Below, in pieces: positions 52,722-61,308 of a stretch of 64,000 nt of DNA. This stretch comes from Herbaspirillum autotrophicum (GTDB lineage Bacteria; Pseudomonadota; Gammaproteobacteria; Burkholderiales; Burkholderiaceae_D): the NCBI RefSeq assembly GCF_001189915.1, contig NZ_LFLS01000001.1, positions 1-64,000 on the forward strand, in the 5' to 3' direction. Position numbers and translations under genes: made by a program. Below the pieces are notes generated by a model that was not told the origin of the DNA, ran no database searches, and saw only the letters and a program-made list of their open reading frames with translations. The stretch's first letter is position 1; each line of letters starts with the position of its first letter.

Positions 52722-54305
52722 TCAATCCAGCTTGAAGGCAGCCAGTTCGCGCTGATCGAGCTGGGCCAGAAGACCTGTTTCCCATTGCAGGTATTGGCGT
52801 GCAGCGGCTTTGTTGCCGTCATGCCGGTCATGTACGAAGAACAGGTAGTCAATGCAATCGGCATCGGCAGGTTGTGTCGGGCTGCTTTCGATGGGCAGTT
52901 GCGCCGCCGTCCATGCCGCCATGCCGCCTTCCAGTTGCAGCAGTTTGACGTGCGGCGCACTGTCTGCGGCGCGCCATTCTGCTGCCACCAGTGCGGCGAC
53001 GCCGTCTTCGTCGCTGACCAGCACCACCGTTTCACAGGGACCGGCAAAGGTTGCCAGCGCCGGCAAGCGCGAGCGGATGCCCCAGGTGGCGCCGGCGATG
53101 TGGGCCTTGCGATAAGACATGCTGGGGCGCACATCCATCACGCGCATGGCCGATGTCTGCAGTCCTGCCGCCAGTTGCGCGACGCTGATGGCGGCAGGTG
53201 CCGGCGGTGTCATGGTGGGCGTCGCCGGCATCGACAAGCCGCTGCGCAAACCGTCTTTCAACACGACCGCGTTATGTCCCAATTGTTTGAGCCAGCTCGC
53301 CACTACCGGTGCGCGGATGCCGTCGTCATCGAATACCACGATGCGCGCATGGCGTACGCCGATATACAGATCGGTTGACTGGATCAGTTGGCCGCCGGGT
53401 GCCAGTTGGGCGTGGGGCAGGCTGCCTGCGGCAAATTCGTCGGGCGTGCGGACGTCGCACAGAAATACCGAACTGCTGCCGTCGGCAATCCAGGCCGTCA
53501 CTTCGTCAGCACTTGCCGTGGTCACCCGGTACTGATCGGCGACGCTGGCGCTGGCGCTGCGGGCGCGCTCTTTTGCCGCCTCTGACACGTGCTCCGGGTA
53601 GCGGCGCCGGCTGCCGTGTTCCAGTTCAAAGTCTTCCAGATACCAGCCCTGCGTCCCGTTTTCCAATGCCAGCACCGGATTGGGCAAGCCCAGATTGATC
53701 AGCGTCTGGGCGCCGATGATGCTGCGTGTGCGGCCGGCGCAATTGACCACGATGGTGGTGTCAGGGCGGTCGACCATATCGTGCACGCGATAGCTGAGTT
53801 CGCCGTTGGGACAGCAGATCGAGCCCGGAATGGTCATCTTCTGATATTCGGAAAACGGGCGGCCATCCAGCACCAGCACATTTTCACCGCGACGCAGCAT
53901 GTCGAACAGCATCGGTGCGCTGACCGAAGGCGTATGCCGTGCATGTTCGACCAGTTCGCCGAAGGTCTTGGACGGCACATGTACGCCGGCGAACAGCGGA
54001 TAGCCGGCAGCTTGCCAGGCGCGGGTGCCGCCGGCCAGTACATGGACCTCGCTGTAGCCGATGGCGATCAGACGTGTTGCAGCCTGCAGCGCGACGGTCT
54101 GATCGTCGTCATACACGACCAGCCGCACCGAGGTGCGCGGTGCCAGGCGCGGGGCATCCAGTTCCAGCCGGCTATAGGCCACGGGGATACCATAGAACAA
54201 ATGGGCTTCGCCATATTGGCCTTGTTCGCGCACATCAAACAGGGCGATTTCGGCGCCGTCATGCAACCAGTTTTTGAGCGTATTGGGATCGACAAGTTTA
54301 TGCAT
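52722..54305 (-). CDS. four-domain rhodanese-related sulfurtransferase
   Basis: The 527 residues hold four rhodanese-like domains at about 1-105, 120-225, 262-357 and 372-470. Each has the DxR strand motif (FDVRE, LDGRP, CDVRT, MDVRP). Only domain 2 has a catalytic cysteine, C189 in VNCAGRTRS. In the others the position is Asp (YDDDQT, FDDDG) or Ser/Asp (SDEDG). So one domain can carry a persulfide and three are probably structural or binding domains. A C-terminal extension (about 480-527) follows. In the operon it lies between the thiol dioxygenase and the C-S lyase, suggesting transfer of sulfane sulfur released in the pathway. Confidence 0.88.
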   Translation of the reverse strand: MHKLVDPNTLKNWLHDGAEIALFDVREQGQYGEAHLFYGIPVAYSRLELDAPRLAPRTSVRLVVYDDDQTVALQAATRLIAIGYSEVHVLAGGTRAWQAAGYPLFAGVHVPSKTFGELVEHARHTPSVSAPMLFDMLRRGENVLVLDGRPFSEYQKMTIPGSICCPNGELSYRVHDMVDRPDTTIVVNCAGRTRSIIGAQTLINLGLPNPVLALENGTQGWYLEDFELEHGSRRRYPEHVSEAAKERARSASASVADQYRVTTASADEVTAWIADGSSSVFLCDVRTPDEFAAGSLPHAQLAPGGQLIQSTDLYIGVRHARIVVFDDDGIRAPVVASWLKQLGHNAVVLKDGLRSGLSMPATPTMTPPAPAAISVAQLAAGLQTSAMRVMDVRPSMSYRKAHIAGATWGIRSRLPALATFAGPCETVVLVSDEDGVAALVAAEWRAADSAPHVKLLQLEGGMAAWTAAQLPIESSPTQPADADCIDYLFFVHDRHDGNKAAARQYLQWETGLLAQLDQRELAAFKLD

Positions 54306-54363
54306 GATATAGCTTGGAAAATGAGTTAGTGATGCGGAGTGCTGCACGGTAAAGGCGCGCGGC

Positions 54364-54945
54364 TCAGCGGCGTGTCTGCACGCCGATGGCCATGGTTTGA
54401 TAGCGGCCGGTATCGAGATCGAAGGCGATCCGCTCGGTCAGTGTTTCCAGAGCGCGGCCATACATGTGCAAATGGCGAATGGCGATGTCACCCATGATCT
54501 TGACCGCGTGGATATCGTCAGGCATCAAGGCGATTCCTTGTCCCGGGCTGACGACCACGGTCTGGTCCAGTTCCAGCGTGCCCACGCCCGGCACCTTGCC
54601 GTCATCCGTGCGGCGGTAGACGTAGTTGTGCTCAATCCCTTCGACCGCCGCGATACAGGCCCAGGTAGTGTGGTCATGCGGCACGATGCGTTTACCCGGC
54701 AGCATCACGTTCAGGTACAGGGCGTAGGAATGATCCGGATCTTCGTAAATCATGTAGCGGGCCTGCAATTCGCCATCGGCCGGTGCGGCGAACTTGTCGG
54801 CCGACCACAGATGCGTTTGCGCGGCGAGCGCTTCAACCGTATTCAGCACTTTGGCCAGCGAAGCGCGGGTAGTGCCTTCGTCGGCAATGGTTTGTTTGAT
54901 TTGCGCGATGGCGGCGTCGACGGTGATGTTTTGTGGTGTGTTCAT
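54364..54945 (-). CDS. cysteine dioxygenase family thiol dioxygenase
   Basis: A 193-residue cupin of the CDO family, adding O2 to a thiol to give a sulfinate. The Fe ligands are H90 and H92 (PHDHTTW) and H146 (DDIHAV). R63 aligns with the carboxylate-binding Arg of cysteine-type enzymes, and H160-x-Y162 with the catalytic His-x-Tyr. C97, five residues after H92, falls where mammalian CDO has the Cys that crosslinks to that Tyr. The ATG at 54945 is where the family sequence starts. It lies between the ABC transporter and the rhodanese in one operon. Cysteine, 3-mercaptopropionate or a related thiol are candidate substrates. Confidence 0.87.
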   Translation of the reverse strand: MNTPQNITVDAAIAQIKQTIADEGTTRASLAKVLNTVEALAAQTHLWSADKFAAPADGELQARYMIYEDPDHSYALYLNVMLPGKRIVPHDHTTWACIAAVEGIEHNYVYRRTDDGKVPGVGTLELDQTVVVSPGQGIALMPDDIHAVKIMGDIAIRHLHMYGRALETLTERIAFDLDTGRYQTMAIGVQTRR

Positions 54946-55027
54946 TTGTTTGTCTCTCGATTTGTCAGAAAGGTGATGGTGCGACGGTGGGTATCCTGTT
55001 TTTGCTGTGCTGTTGCGTGGTTGCCGG

Positions 55028-55786
55028 TCAGGCCGCCAGCGGCGACATGGTGCAGTCATGCGGGCGCACCACATCCTGCAGGAATTTGCGTGCGCGCGGA
55101 TGCGCCGGATTGCTGAAGAATTGGTCCGGCGGTGCGTCTTCCAGCAGTTCGCCGTTGTCCATGAACCAGACCCGGCTCGACACTTCGCGCGCGAAACCCA
55201 TTTCATGCGACACGATGATCATGGTCATGCCATCGCGCGCCAGCGATTGCATGACTTGCAATACCTCCGATACCATTTCCGGATCGAGCGCACTGGTTGG
55301 TTCGTCAAACAGCATCAATGCCGGTTGCATTGCCAGCGCCCGCGCAATCGCGACACGCTGTTGCTGGCCGCCGGAGAGATTTGCCGGCATGGCATCGATC
55401 TTCTTTTCCAGACCGACTTTCTTCAGCAGTTCTTCGGCGCGGGCATTGGCTTCATCGCGACTGAGACCCAGTACCTTGACCGGACCCAGCGTGAGGTTGT
55501 TGCGCACCGACATGTTTTGAAACAGGTTGAAACTCTGGAAGACGAAGCCGACGCGGGCGCGCAATTTGTTGACATCGAGATTGCGGGCGTAAATGTCTTT
55601 GTCTTCGAACAGAATCCGTCCGCCCTGGATTTCTTCCAGCCGCGTCAAGGTGCGGATCAGCGTCGACTTGCCCGAGCCGGAAGGGCCGCAGACCACGACC
55701 ACTTCACCTTTGTTGATTTCCGCCTCGACGCCTTTCAGGGCGTGATAGTCGTCATACCATTTATCGATTTTTTCCAGCTTCAACAT
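55028..55786 (-). CDS. polar amino acid ABC transporter ATP-binding protein
   Basis: A 252-residue GlnQ/HisP-type ATPase: Walker [11 protein letters not shown]-loop VFQSFNLF, signature LSGGQQQR, Walker [13 protein letters not shown] and the switch His in IVSHEMGFA. It powers import through the two permeases encoded upstream. I chose the ATG at 55786, which has AAGGAG before it. The tail [10 protein letters not shown] is longer than usual. Confidence 0.95.
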   Translation of the reverse strand: MLKLEKIDKWYDDYHALKGVEAEINKGEVVVVCGPSGSGKSTLIRTLTRLEEIQGGRILFEDKDIYARNLDVNKLRARVGFVFQSFNLFQNMSVRNNLTLGPVKVLGLSRDEANARAEELLKKVGLEKKIDAMPANLSGGQQQRVAIARALAMQPALMLFDEPTSALDPEMVSEVLQVMQSLARDGMTMIIVSHEMGFAREVSSRVWFMDNGELLEDAPPDQFFSNPAHPRARKFLQDVVRPHDCTMSPLAA

Positions 55787-55844
55787 GAACAGCTCCTTGT
55801 AGATTGACACTGTCAATTCAACGATTGAATTCAAAAACCAAATC

Positions 55845-56537
55845 TCAGGCCATGCCGCGCGTGGTCTTTGCAATGCGGCGTTCCAGCAGGCCGGCAAAGC
55901 GCGAGATGAAAAAACACAGCACAAAGTAAAAGCCTGCGAGCACCAGATAGCATTCCAGCGGTTTGGTCAGTGTCATGGTGTTGACCTGCGCGGCTGAGTA
56001 AGTCAATTCCGGTACGCCGATCACATAGGCCAGCGAGGTTGCCTTGATGGTCGATACGAACTGGTTGACGATGGAAGGAATCATGTTGGTCAGGGCTTGT
56101 GGCAACAGCACGAAGCGCATGCTTTGCAGCCAGGTCAGTCCGGTCGAGCGGGCTGCTTCGTTTTGGCCGCCGGGCAAGCCTTCGAGGCCGGCACGCACTA
56201 CCTGTGCCAGGAAGGCGCTTTCATAGACCACGATGGCGCACACCACGGTAGTGAAGCCGGAAACCTCGGCACCGACGATCAGCGGTACGCAAAAGTAAGC
56301 CCAGAAAATGATCAGCAGCAACGGGATGCCGCGTATCACGCGGGTCCACCATTGTGCCGCGAAGCGCAGCCAGGCGAATGAAGATAACAGCGCCAGCCCG
56401 ATCAGGATCGCAATCGGGAACGACAGTCCCAGTCCCAGCACCGACAGAATCAGCGTCATTGCCAGGCCGCCCAGCGGGCCGTCGGGATACGCGCCGATCA
56501 GGAACAGCGGCAGATAGTTATGTAGAATTTCCAGCAT
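55845..56537 (-). CDS. amino acid ABC transporter permease
   Basis: A 230-residue HisM/GlnP-type permease with five to six helices. The ATPase-contact loop (EAA motif) is [25 protein letters not shown], followed by [21 protein letters not shown]. It starts 3 bases after the other permease gene, so they form a heterodimer from one transcript. Confidence 0.94.
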   Translation of the reverse strand: MLEILHNYLPLFLIGAYPDGPLGGLAMTLILSVLGLGLSFPIAILIGLALLSSFAWLRFAAQWWTRVIRGIPLLLIIFWAYFCVPLIVGAEVSGFTTVVCAIVVYESAFLAQVVRAGLEGLPGGQNEAARSTGLTWLQSMRFVLLPQALTNMIPSIVNQFVSTIKATSLAYVIGVPELTYSAAQVNTMTLTKPLECYLVLAGFYFVLCFFISRFAGLLERRIAKTTRGMA

Positions 56538-56540
56538 GAC

Positions 56541-57227
56541 TCAAGCTTTCCTGGTGTTGTGCTTGCTGAAATGATCAGCCATCAGCATCAGGGAAATCGT
56601 GCCGATCAGATACAGCACCGTGGCCACCAGGAAGATGTCGAAGGTGCGGAAGGTGGCGTTGTCGATCTGCTTGGTACGAAACAACAGTTCATGCACGCCG
56701 ATGGCCATGGCCAGACTGCTGTTCTTGAACAGGATCAGGGTCTGGTTGAGCAGCGAGGGAATGGCAATGCGGATGGCTTGCGGCAAGATCACGTAGCGAT
56801 AGCGCTGCAGGAAATTGAGACCGATCGAGCAAGCCGCTTCTTCCTGCGTGCGGGGTATGGCGCGCAGCCCGGAACGCAGATCTTCGGAAATGAAGGCGGC
56901 GGAATTCATCGCCAGTGCAATCACCGCGAAGATGAATTCGGTATTGCCGCTGTTGACCATGATGCGCAATGGTTCCGGCAAGGCTTGTGGCACCCCGAAG
57001 TACCAGATCAGGATCTGGACCAGAATCGGGACATTGCGGTGATACTCGACAAAGCCGGCCACCAGCAGTTTGAGCGCGCGGATGCCGGACGCGCGCATGA
57101 TGACCAGGATCACGCCGGTCGCCAGCGCCAGCAGCGCCGACACGGCAAACAACTGCAGCGTCGTGAGTACGCCATCCCGGAGCAGGCCGAGGTAACCGTC
57201 TTCGGCCAGGAAGGATAAATCAAACAT
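56541..57227 (-). CDS. amino acid ABC transporter permease
   Basis: A 228-residue permease of the same family with EDLRSGLRAIPRTQEEAACSIGLNFLQ as its EAA loop. The ATG at 57227 has AGGAA 9 bases ahead and is preferred to an upstream TTG. With the following gene it forms the membrane channel for the sulfur-locus transporter. Confidence 0.94.
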   Translation of the reverse strand: MFDLSFLAEDGYLGLLRDGVLTTLQLFAVSALLALATGVILVIMRASGIRALKLLVAGFVEYHRNVPILVQILIWYFGVPQALPEPLRIMVNSGNTEFIFAVIALAMNSAAFISEDLRSGLRAIPRTQEEAACSIGLNFLQRYRYVILPQAIRIAIPSLLNQTLILFKNSSLAMAIGVHELLFRTKQIDNATFRTFDIFLVATVLYLIGTISLMLMADHFSKHNTRKA

Positions 57228-57290
57228 GGTCAGAATTTCCTGCAAAATGTTGCTGCAATCATTGCCAGAATAGTGGTCGTGTCAGTCGCG

Positions 57291-57346
57291 GCGAGGAACC
57301 GGCTGATCCCGCAACGGGATCCGCAGCTGCCAGCCGGTCGCCTCGT
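57291..57346 (-). terminator. large hairpin between binding-protein and permease genes
   Basis: CGAGG/CCTCG and CCGGCTG/CAGCCGG pair around an inner hairpin GATCCCG-CAA-CGGGATC. It starts just after the binding-protein stop. Such hairpins often protect the binding-protein mRNA or attenuate the permease genes, so that the receptor is made in excess. There is no strong T-run. Confidence 0.6.
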
Positions 57347-57348
57347 GT

Positions 57349-58182
57349 TTAGCCTGGATTGATGGCTTCAACCTTGTAGTCGCGCGTCATCTTGTAGCTG
57401 GAATTGGTGCCGAGCCATTTATCAAAGCTGACTTGCAGCTCGCCCGATTTTTCATAGGCTTGCAGGATCTGGTTGATCGCGGCCATCAGTGCCGGTTCGT
57501 TTTTGTTGATAGTGACGCCGACCCGTTCTTCGAAAATCGACGACGGCAAGAGCCGGTATTGTTCGCCGCCTTTTTGTTCGGCCTCACGCATGAAACGGGT
57601 CAGGATCAACTGGCCGGCCACCAGGCCATCGACCTTGCCTTGTTGCAGCGCCAGGAAGCCGGATGAAATGTCATGGAACGTCAGCATGCGCGAGTTGGGC
57701 AGCTTGGTGGCGCCGACCGCAGCGGAGCTGGAGCCTTCGCTGGCAGAGATTTTCTTGCCGGTCAGATCGGCGACGGTTTTGATTGGCGAACTGTCGCGCA
57801 CCAGCACCTTGATCGGCGCCACGAAATACTGGTAACTGAAGTCGACCTGACTGGCGCGTGCCGGCATGTATGCCATGGCAGCGGCGAGGACGTCGACGCG
57901 GCGGGTCTTCAGTTCGGGAATGCGGGCATCGGTAGAGACTGGCTTGTGCTGCAGTTTGACGCCCAGGCCTTTGGCCAGTGCATTGCAGATATCGACATCG
58001 AAGCCGACGATCTGGCGGGTGTTGGCATCCGGGAAGGCATACGGTTCGCTGGCATTCTGGGTGCCGCAATTGAGACTGCCGCGGGCCTTGATGTCGGCCA
58101 GCTGATCGGCGTGCGCCATGACGCCGACGGTGCTCAACAACAGCGCGCATGCGGCGTGGCTAATTAATGCAGACTTCTTCAT
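57349..58182 (-). CDS. amino acid ABC transporter substrate-binding protein
   Basis: A 277-residue periplasmic receptor of family 3: signal peptide (SALISHAACALLLSTVGVMAHA), then LADIKARGSLNCGTQNASEPYAF, VGFDVDICNALAKGLGVKLQ and ARIPELKTRRVDVLAAAMAYMPAR, and SEGSSSAAVGATKLPNSR, the domain-2 ligand loop. It is first in an operon for uptake and breakdown of a sulfur amino acid. The ligand is inferred from neighbours, not from the sequence itself. Confidence 0.92.
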   Translation of the reverse strand: MKKSALISHAACALLLSTVGVMAHADQLADIKARGSLNCGTQNASEPYAFPDANTRQIVGFDVDICNALAKGLGVKLQHKPVSTDARIPELKTRRVDVLAAAMAYMPARASQVDFSYQYFVAPIKVLVRDSSPIKTVADLTGKKISASEGSSSAAVGATKLPNSRMLTFHDISSGFLALQQGKVDGLVAGQLILTRFMREAEQKGGEQYRLLPSSIFEERVGVTINKNEPALMAAINQILQAYEKSGELQVSFDKWLGTNSSYKMTRDYKVEAINPG

Positions 58183-58457
58183 GGTGGTGTCCCTGTATAA
58201 AATTTACGCAAAAAACAAATTCAACGAATCGATATTTCCCGAATATTGCCAGGCGTTCTTTCTGCAATCCAGGGCTTCAGACTATCCAAGAATGACGGCA
58301 TGAACAATTTAATTCTGCGCGTTAAAATATAAGAAACGTTTATGTTTTAATGTCACTATAGTGGTGCAAAATGCGGTTTTTATAGCGATTCATGCAATTT
58401 AACGCACCATTTTGTGCAGTGCGGCTAATTTGTTTTCAACAGGAATGAAAGGCTTGG
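58183..58457. promoter_or_regulatory. A+T-rich divergent control region of the sulfur locus
   Basis: This 275-base region between the binding-protein gene and the LysR gene is clearly more A+T-rich than its surroundings, especially 58300-58400 (AATTTAATT, TTAAAATATAAG, CACTATAGTG). The palindromic CACTATAGTG at 58353-58362 is a candidate operator or -10 region. No gene is visible. Confidence 0.5.
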
Positions 58458-59348
58458 ATGCGAAATCTGGACATGGAGTTATTGCGTACATTTGTAGCAA
58501 TTTCCGAATTTTCATCGTTTGCCGCCGCCGCTGATCAGGTGCATCGGACGCAGTCGGCGGTGACCCAGCAAATGCAGCGTCTGGAGGCGCAACTGGGCTT
58601 TGCCGTGTTCCAGAAAACCGGGCGCAGCAAGCAGTTGACGGCGCAGGGCAGCAAGTTGCTGGAGTATGCAATCCGGATTCTGGCGCTCAATGATGAGGCG
58701 CTGGGCATGCTGGATATGGATGACGTCAAGGGCTCGCTGCGCATCGGTGCGCCCAATGACATTGCGGAAACAGTGTTGCCTTCGCTGCTGGCGCGGTTTG
58801 CAAAAATCTATCCGCATTTGCGCATGGAAATCCATGTCGGCCGCAGCCCCTTTTTGATGCAGGCATTGCGCCGCGGCGAGATAGATCTGACCTTGTCGAC
58901 GCGCAAGAGTGATGCCCATCCGGGATTTATTTTGCGTACATCGCCGACGGTCTGGTTATGTGCAACAGACTATGTCCACAATCCGGCCAACCCGATCAAG
59001 CTGGTGGTGGCGGATGAACCCAGTCTGTTTCGCGAAATTGCATTGCAGTCGCTCAAGGAAGCCGGGATTGCCTATCACATCAGCTATGTGGCGCCGTCGC
59101 TGGTCGGGATCAAGGCGGCGTTGCGGGCCGGTCTGGGCATCACGGCGCGCAGTATTGAAATGATCAGTCCGGAATTTCGCGTACTGGGAGAATCGGAAGG
59201 TTTTCCGCGCTTGCCGGATGTGAATTTCTTTCTGTATCTGCGCGATGAACAGGTCGGTACGATTGCCAAGATCGTGTTCGATACCTTGAGCAAAAGCAGT
59301 CATGATCACGGGCGCGCATTGTCTTCATCGCTGGCCGTTGCCAGTTGA
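58458..59348 (+). CDS. LysR family transcriptional regulator of the sulfur locus
   Basis: A 296-residue LysR protein: helix-turn-helix LLRTFVAISEFSSFAAAADQVHRTQSAVTQQMQRLE, linker, and effector domain beginning GSLRIGAPNDIAETVLPSLLARF. It diverges from the ABC transporter/thiol dioxygenase operon and is its likely regulator. The effector could be the imported thiol or a product such as a sulfinate. AGGAA lies about 15 bases before the start. Confidence 0.93.
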   Translation: MRNLDMELLRTFVAISEFSSFAAAADQVHRTQSAVTQQMQRLEAQLGFAVFQKTGRSKQLTAQGSKLLEYAIRILALNDEALGMLDMDDVKGSLRIGAPNDIAETVLPSLLARFAKIYPHLRMEIHVGRSPFLMQALRRGEIDLTLSTRKSDAHPGFILRTSPTVWLCATDYVHNPANPIKLVVADEPSLFREIALQSLKEAGIAYHISYVAPSLVGIKAALRAGLGITARSIEMISPEFRVLGESEGFPRLPDVNFFLYLRDEQVGTIAKIVFDTLSKSSHDHGRALSSSLAVAS

Positions 59349-59802
59349 CCTGGCTGATCGCCGTTGCGATGTCCGCCCGCGGTTATTTGCTGCAATGCAA
59401 TGGATCGGGGCGGAACTGGATATGGTCGAAAACGGAGTGCATTCATGAACAGAAGGAAACCGGATGCGGGCGATATGCATATCCTCTCAAGGCGTTCTCC
59501 CGATGAGCGGAATTGCAGATTCAGCGGGCATGGAAGCGGCGGCGTCTTTACAAAAACAACCAAAAACAATATCCTCCGGGCGCTCGCTGCAGGACTGGCT
59601 GCGATGGGGTTATAGTGGCGCGGGTAATGCAGCGGCCTGTGGCAGCGGCCTGTGCCCGGCCAGTCACGGCCGGGCCTCTGTATTTCCGGGATCGGCGTTA
59701 TCCGCATGGGCAGTGGCTGAGGCAGGCGATGCCGCTGAGCTTGCATGGTGGTCAGCAGGCAGGGTCGGGCCGGTGCGGAAACAGATCAGACAAACAGCAT
59801 AA
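59349..59802. other. 454-base region without a recognised gene
   Basis: Short open frames run across here but show no protein-like pattern. It holds a tandem 13-bp repeat and a hairpin, GCCCGGCC/GGCCGGGC, at 59654-59675. The rmuC promoter should lie at its right end. Confidence 0.4.
59629..59654. repeat. perfect 13-bp tandem duplication
   Basis: GCAGCGGCCTGTG occurs twice head to tail (59629-59641 and 59642-59654), directly ahead of the GCCCGGCC hairpin. It looks like a slippage event or a paired binding site upstream of rmuC. Confidence 0.6.
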
Positions 59803-61308
59803 ATGCATGGAAACAAGTCAATGGAAATAACCCTGATGCAATGGATAGTGGCCGGCATGCTGGCGCTGGTGGTGGTATTGCAAATCGTGATCTTGCTGCG
59901 CGGTGCGCATGCAGCGGTACCGGAATTCGACATCGATACGCCGCTGGCCGGGCTGAAACAGGAGTTGCAGCGCCATCAGCAGGATTTGTCGGAGCGCAGC
60001 GAACGCGAATTGCGCTTGCAGATGCAAAGCAATGCACAAGGTGCGCGGCAAGAAATCAGCAGCAACTTCGGCCAGTTGCAACAAACGCTGGCGGCGCAGA
60101 TGACCAGTGTGGCCACCTTGCAGAACAATCAGATCGACAGCTTTGCCCAACAACTGGTCAAGCTCAATGCGACCAATGCCCAGCAGTTGGACGGCATGCG
60201 GCAAGCGATGAATTTGCAGGCGCAGAGCAATCGTGAAGAACAGGGGGCATCGCTCCAGCGTTTCGGCGATACGCTCAATCAGACGCTGGCAGCGCTGACC
60301 GAATCCAATGCGCAGCGCATGGCCGAAGTACGCACCACGCTGGAGGCGCGCATCAAGGATTTGCAAACCGATAACGGGGCGCGACTGGAAGAGATGCGCA
60401 AGACCGTCGATGAAAAGTTGCATGCGACGCTGGAGCAGCGTCTCGGCGAATCTTTCAAGCTGGTATCGGACCGGCTGGAAAAAGTGCATCAAGGCCTCGG
60501 CGAAATGCAGCAACTGGCAATAGGCGTCGGTGATCTCAAGCGGGTGCTGACCAATGTCAAAACCCGTGGCACCTGGGGTGAGGTGCAGCTGGAAATGTTG
60601 CTGGAGCAAATGCTGACGCCCGAGCAATACGCCAAGAATGTGGAAACCGTCCCCGGCAGCGGTGAACGGGTCGAGTTCGCGATCAAGCTGCCAGGCACTG
60701 AAGACGGTGCGACGCCGGTGTGGATGCCGATTGATGCCAAGTTCCCGAAAGAGCAGTACGAACGTCTGGCCGAAGCTGCCGAACGCGCCGATGCCGATGG
60801 CGTTGCTGCCGCCGGCAAGGAATTGGAGCGGGCGATTCGCAATGAAGCCAAAACCATTGCAGAAAAATATCTGTCGCCACCGCTGACCACCGATTTCGCC
60901 ATCCTGTTTTTGCCGACTGAAGGCTTGTATGCCGAGGTGATACGGCGTCCCGGCTTGTCGGATGAATTGCAACGCACGCATCGGATCAGCATTGCTGGTC
61001 CGTCGACCTTGTCGGCCTTGCTCAACAGTTTGCAGATGGGTTTCCGCACGCTGGCGCTGGAAAAGCGCTCGTCGGAAGTGTGGCAGGTGCTGGGGGCGGT
61101 CAAGACCGAGTTCGGCAAGTTCGGCGATGTGTTGGCGGCGACCAAAAATACGTTGGAGCGCGCCGCCAAGAATATCGAACAGGCCGAAACCCGCAGCCGG
61201 CAAATGGCGCGCAAATTGAAGTCGGTGGAAGCCTTGCCGAGCGAGGCGGCGCAGAAATTGCTCGGTGCCGATGTGCCGGATATCAGCGATGAAGCAGATA
61301 CGGTTTAG
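59803..61308 (+). CDS. rmuC: DNA recombination protein RmuC
   Basis: A 501-residue protein with an N-terminal membrane helix (LMQWIVAGMLALVVVLQIVILL), a long coiled coil (about residues 35-230, rich in Gln/Glu) and the RmuC nuclease-like domain with NVKTRGTWGEVQLEMLLEQML, WMPIDAKFPKEQYERL, YLSPPLTTDFAILFLPTEGLYAEV and LLNSLQMGFRTLAL. RmuC limits DNA inversions at short repeats. An ATG at 59821 is an alternative start. Its stop overlaps the convergent dehydrogenase stop by 3 bases. Confidence 0.93.
   Translation: MHGNKSMEITLMQWIVAGMLALVVVLQIVILLRGAHAAVPEFDIDTPLAGLKQELQRHQQDLSERSERELRLQMQSNAQGARQEISSNFGQLQQTLAAQMTSVATLQNNQIDSFAQQLVKLNATNAQQLDGMRQAMNLQAQSNREEQGASLQRFGDTLNQTLAALTESNAQRMAEVRTTLEARIKDLQTDNGARLEEMRKTVDEKLHATLEQRLGESFKLVSDRLEKVHQGLGEMQQLAIGVGDLKRVLTNVKTRGTWGEVQLEMLLEQMLTPEQYAKNVETVPGSGERVEFAIKLPGTEDGATPVWMPIDAKFPKEQYERLAEAAERADADGVAAAGKELERAIRNEAKTIAEKYLSPPLTTDFAILFLPTEGLYAEVIRRPGLSDELQRTHRISIAGPSTLSALLNSLQMGFRTLALEKRSSEVWQVLGAVKTEFGKFGDVLAATKNTLERAAKNIEQAETRSRQMARKLKSVEALPSEAAQKLLGADVPDISDEADTV

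Noticed and set aside
59464..59802. 112-residue plus-strand frame upstream of rmuC
   Set aside because: It contains the tandem repeat and a hairpin, lacks a good ribosome-binding site and shows no domain pattern.
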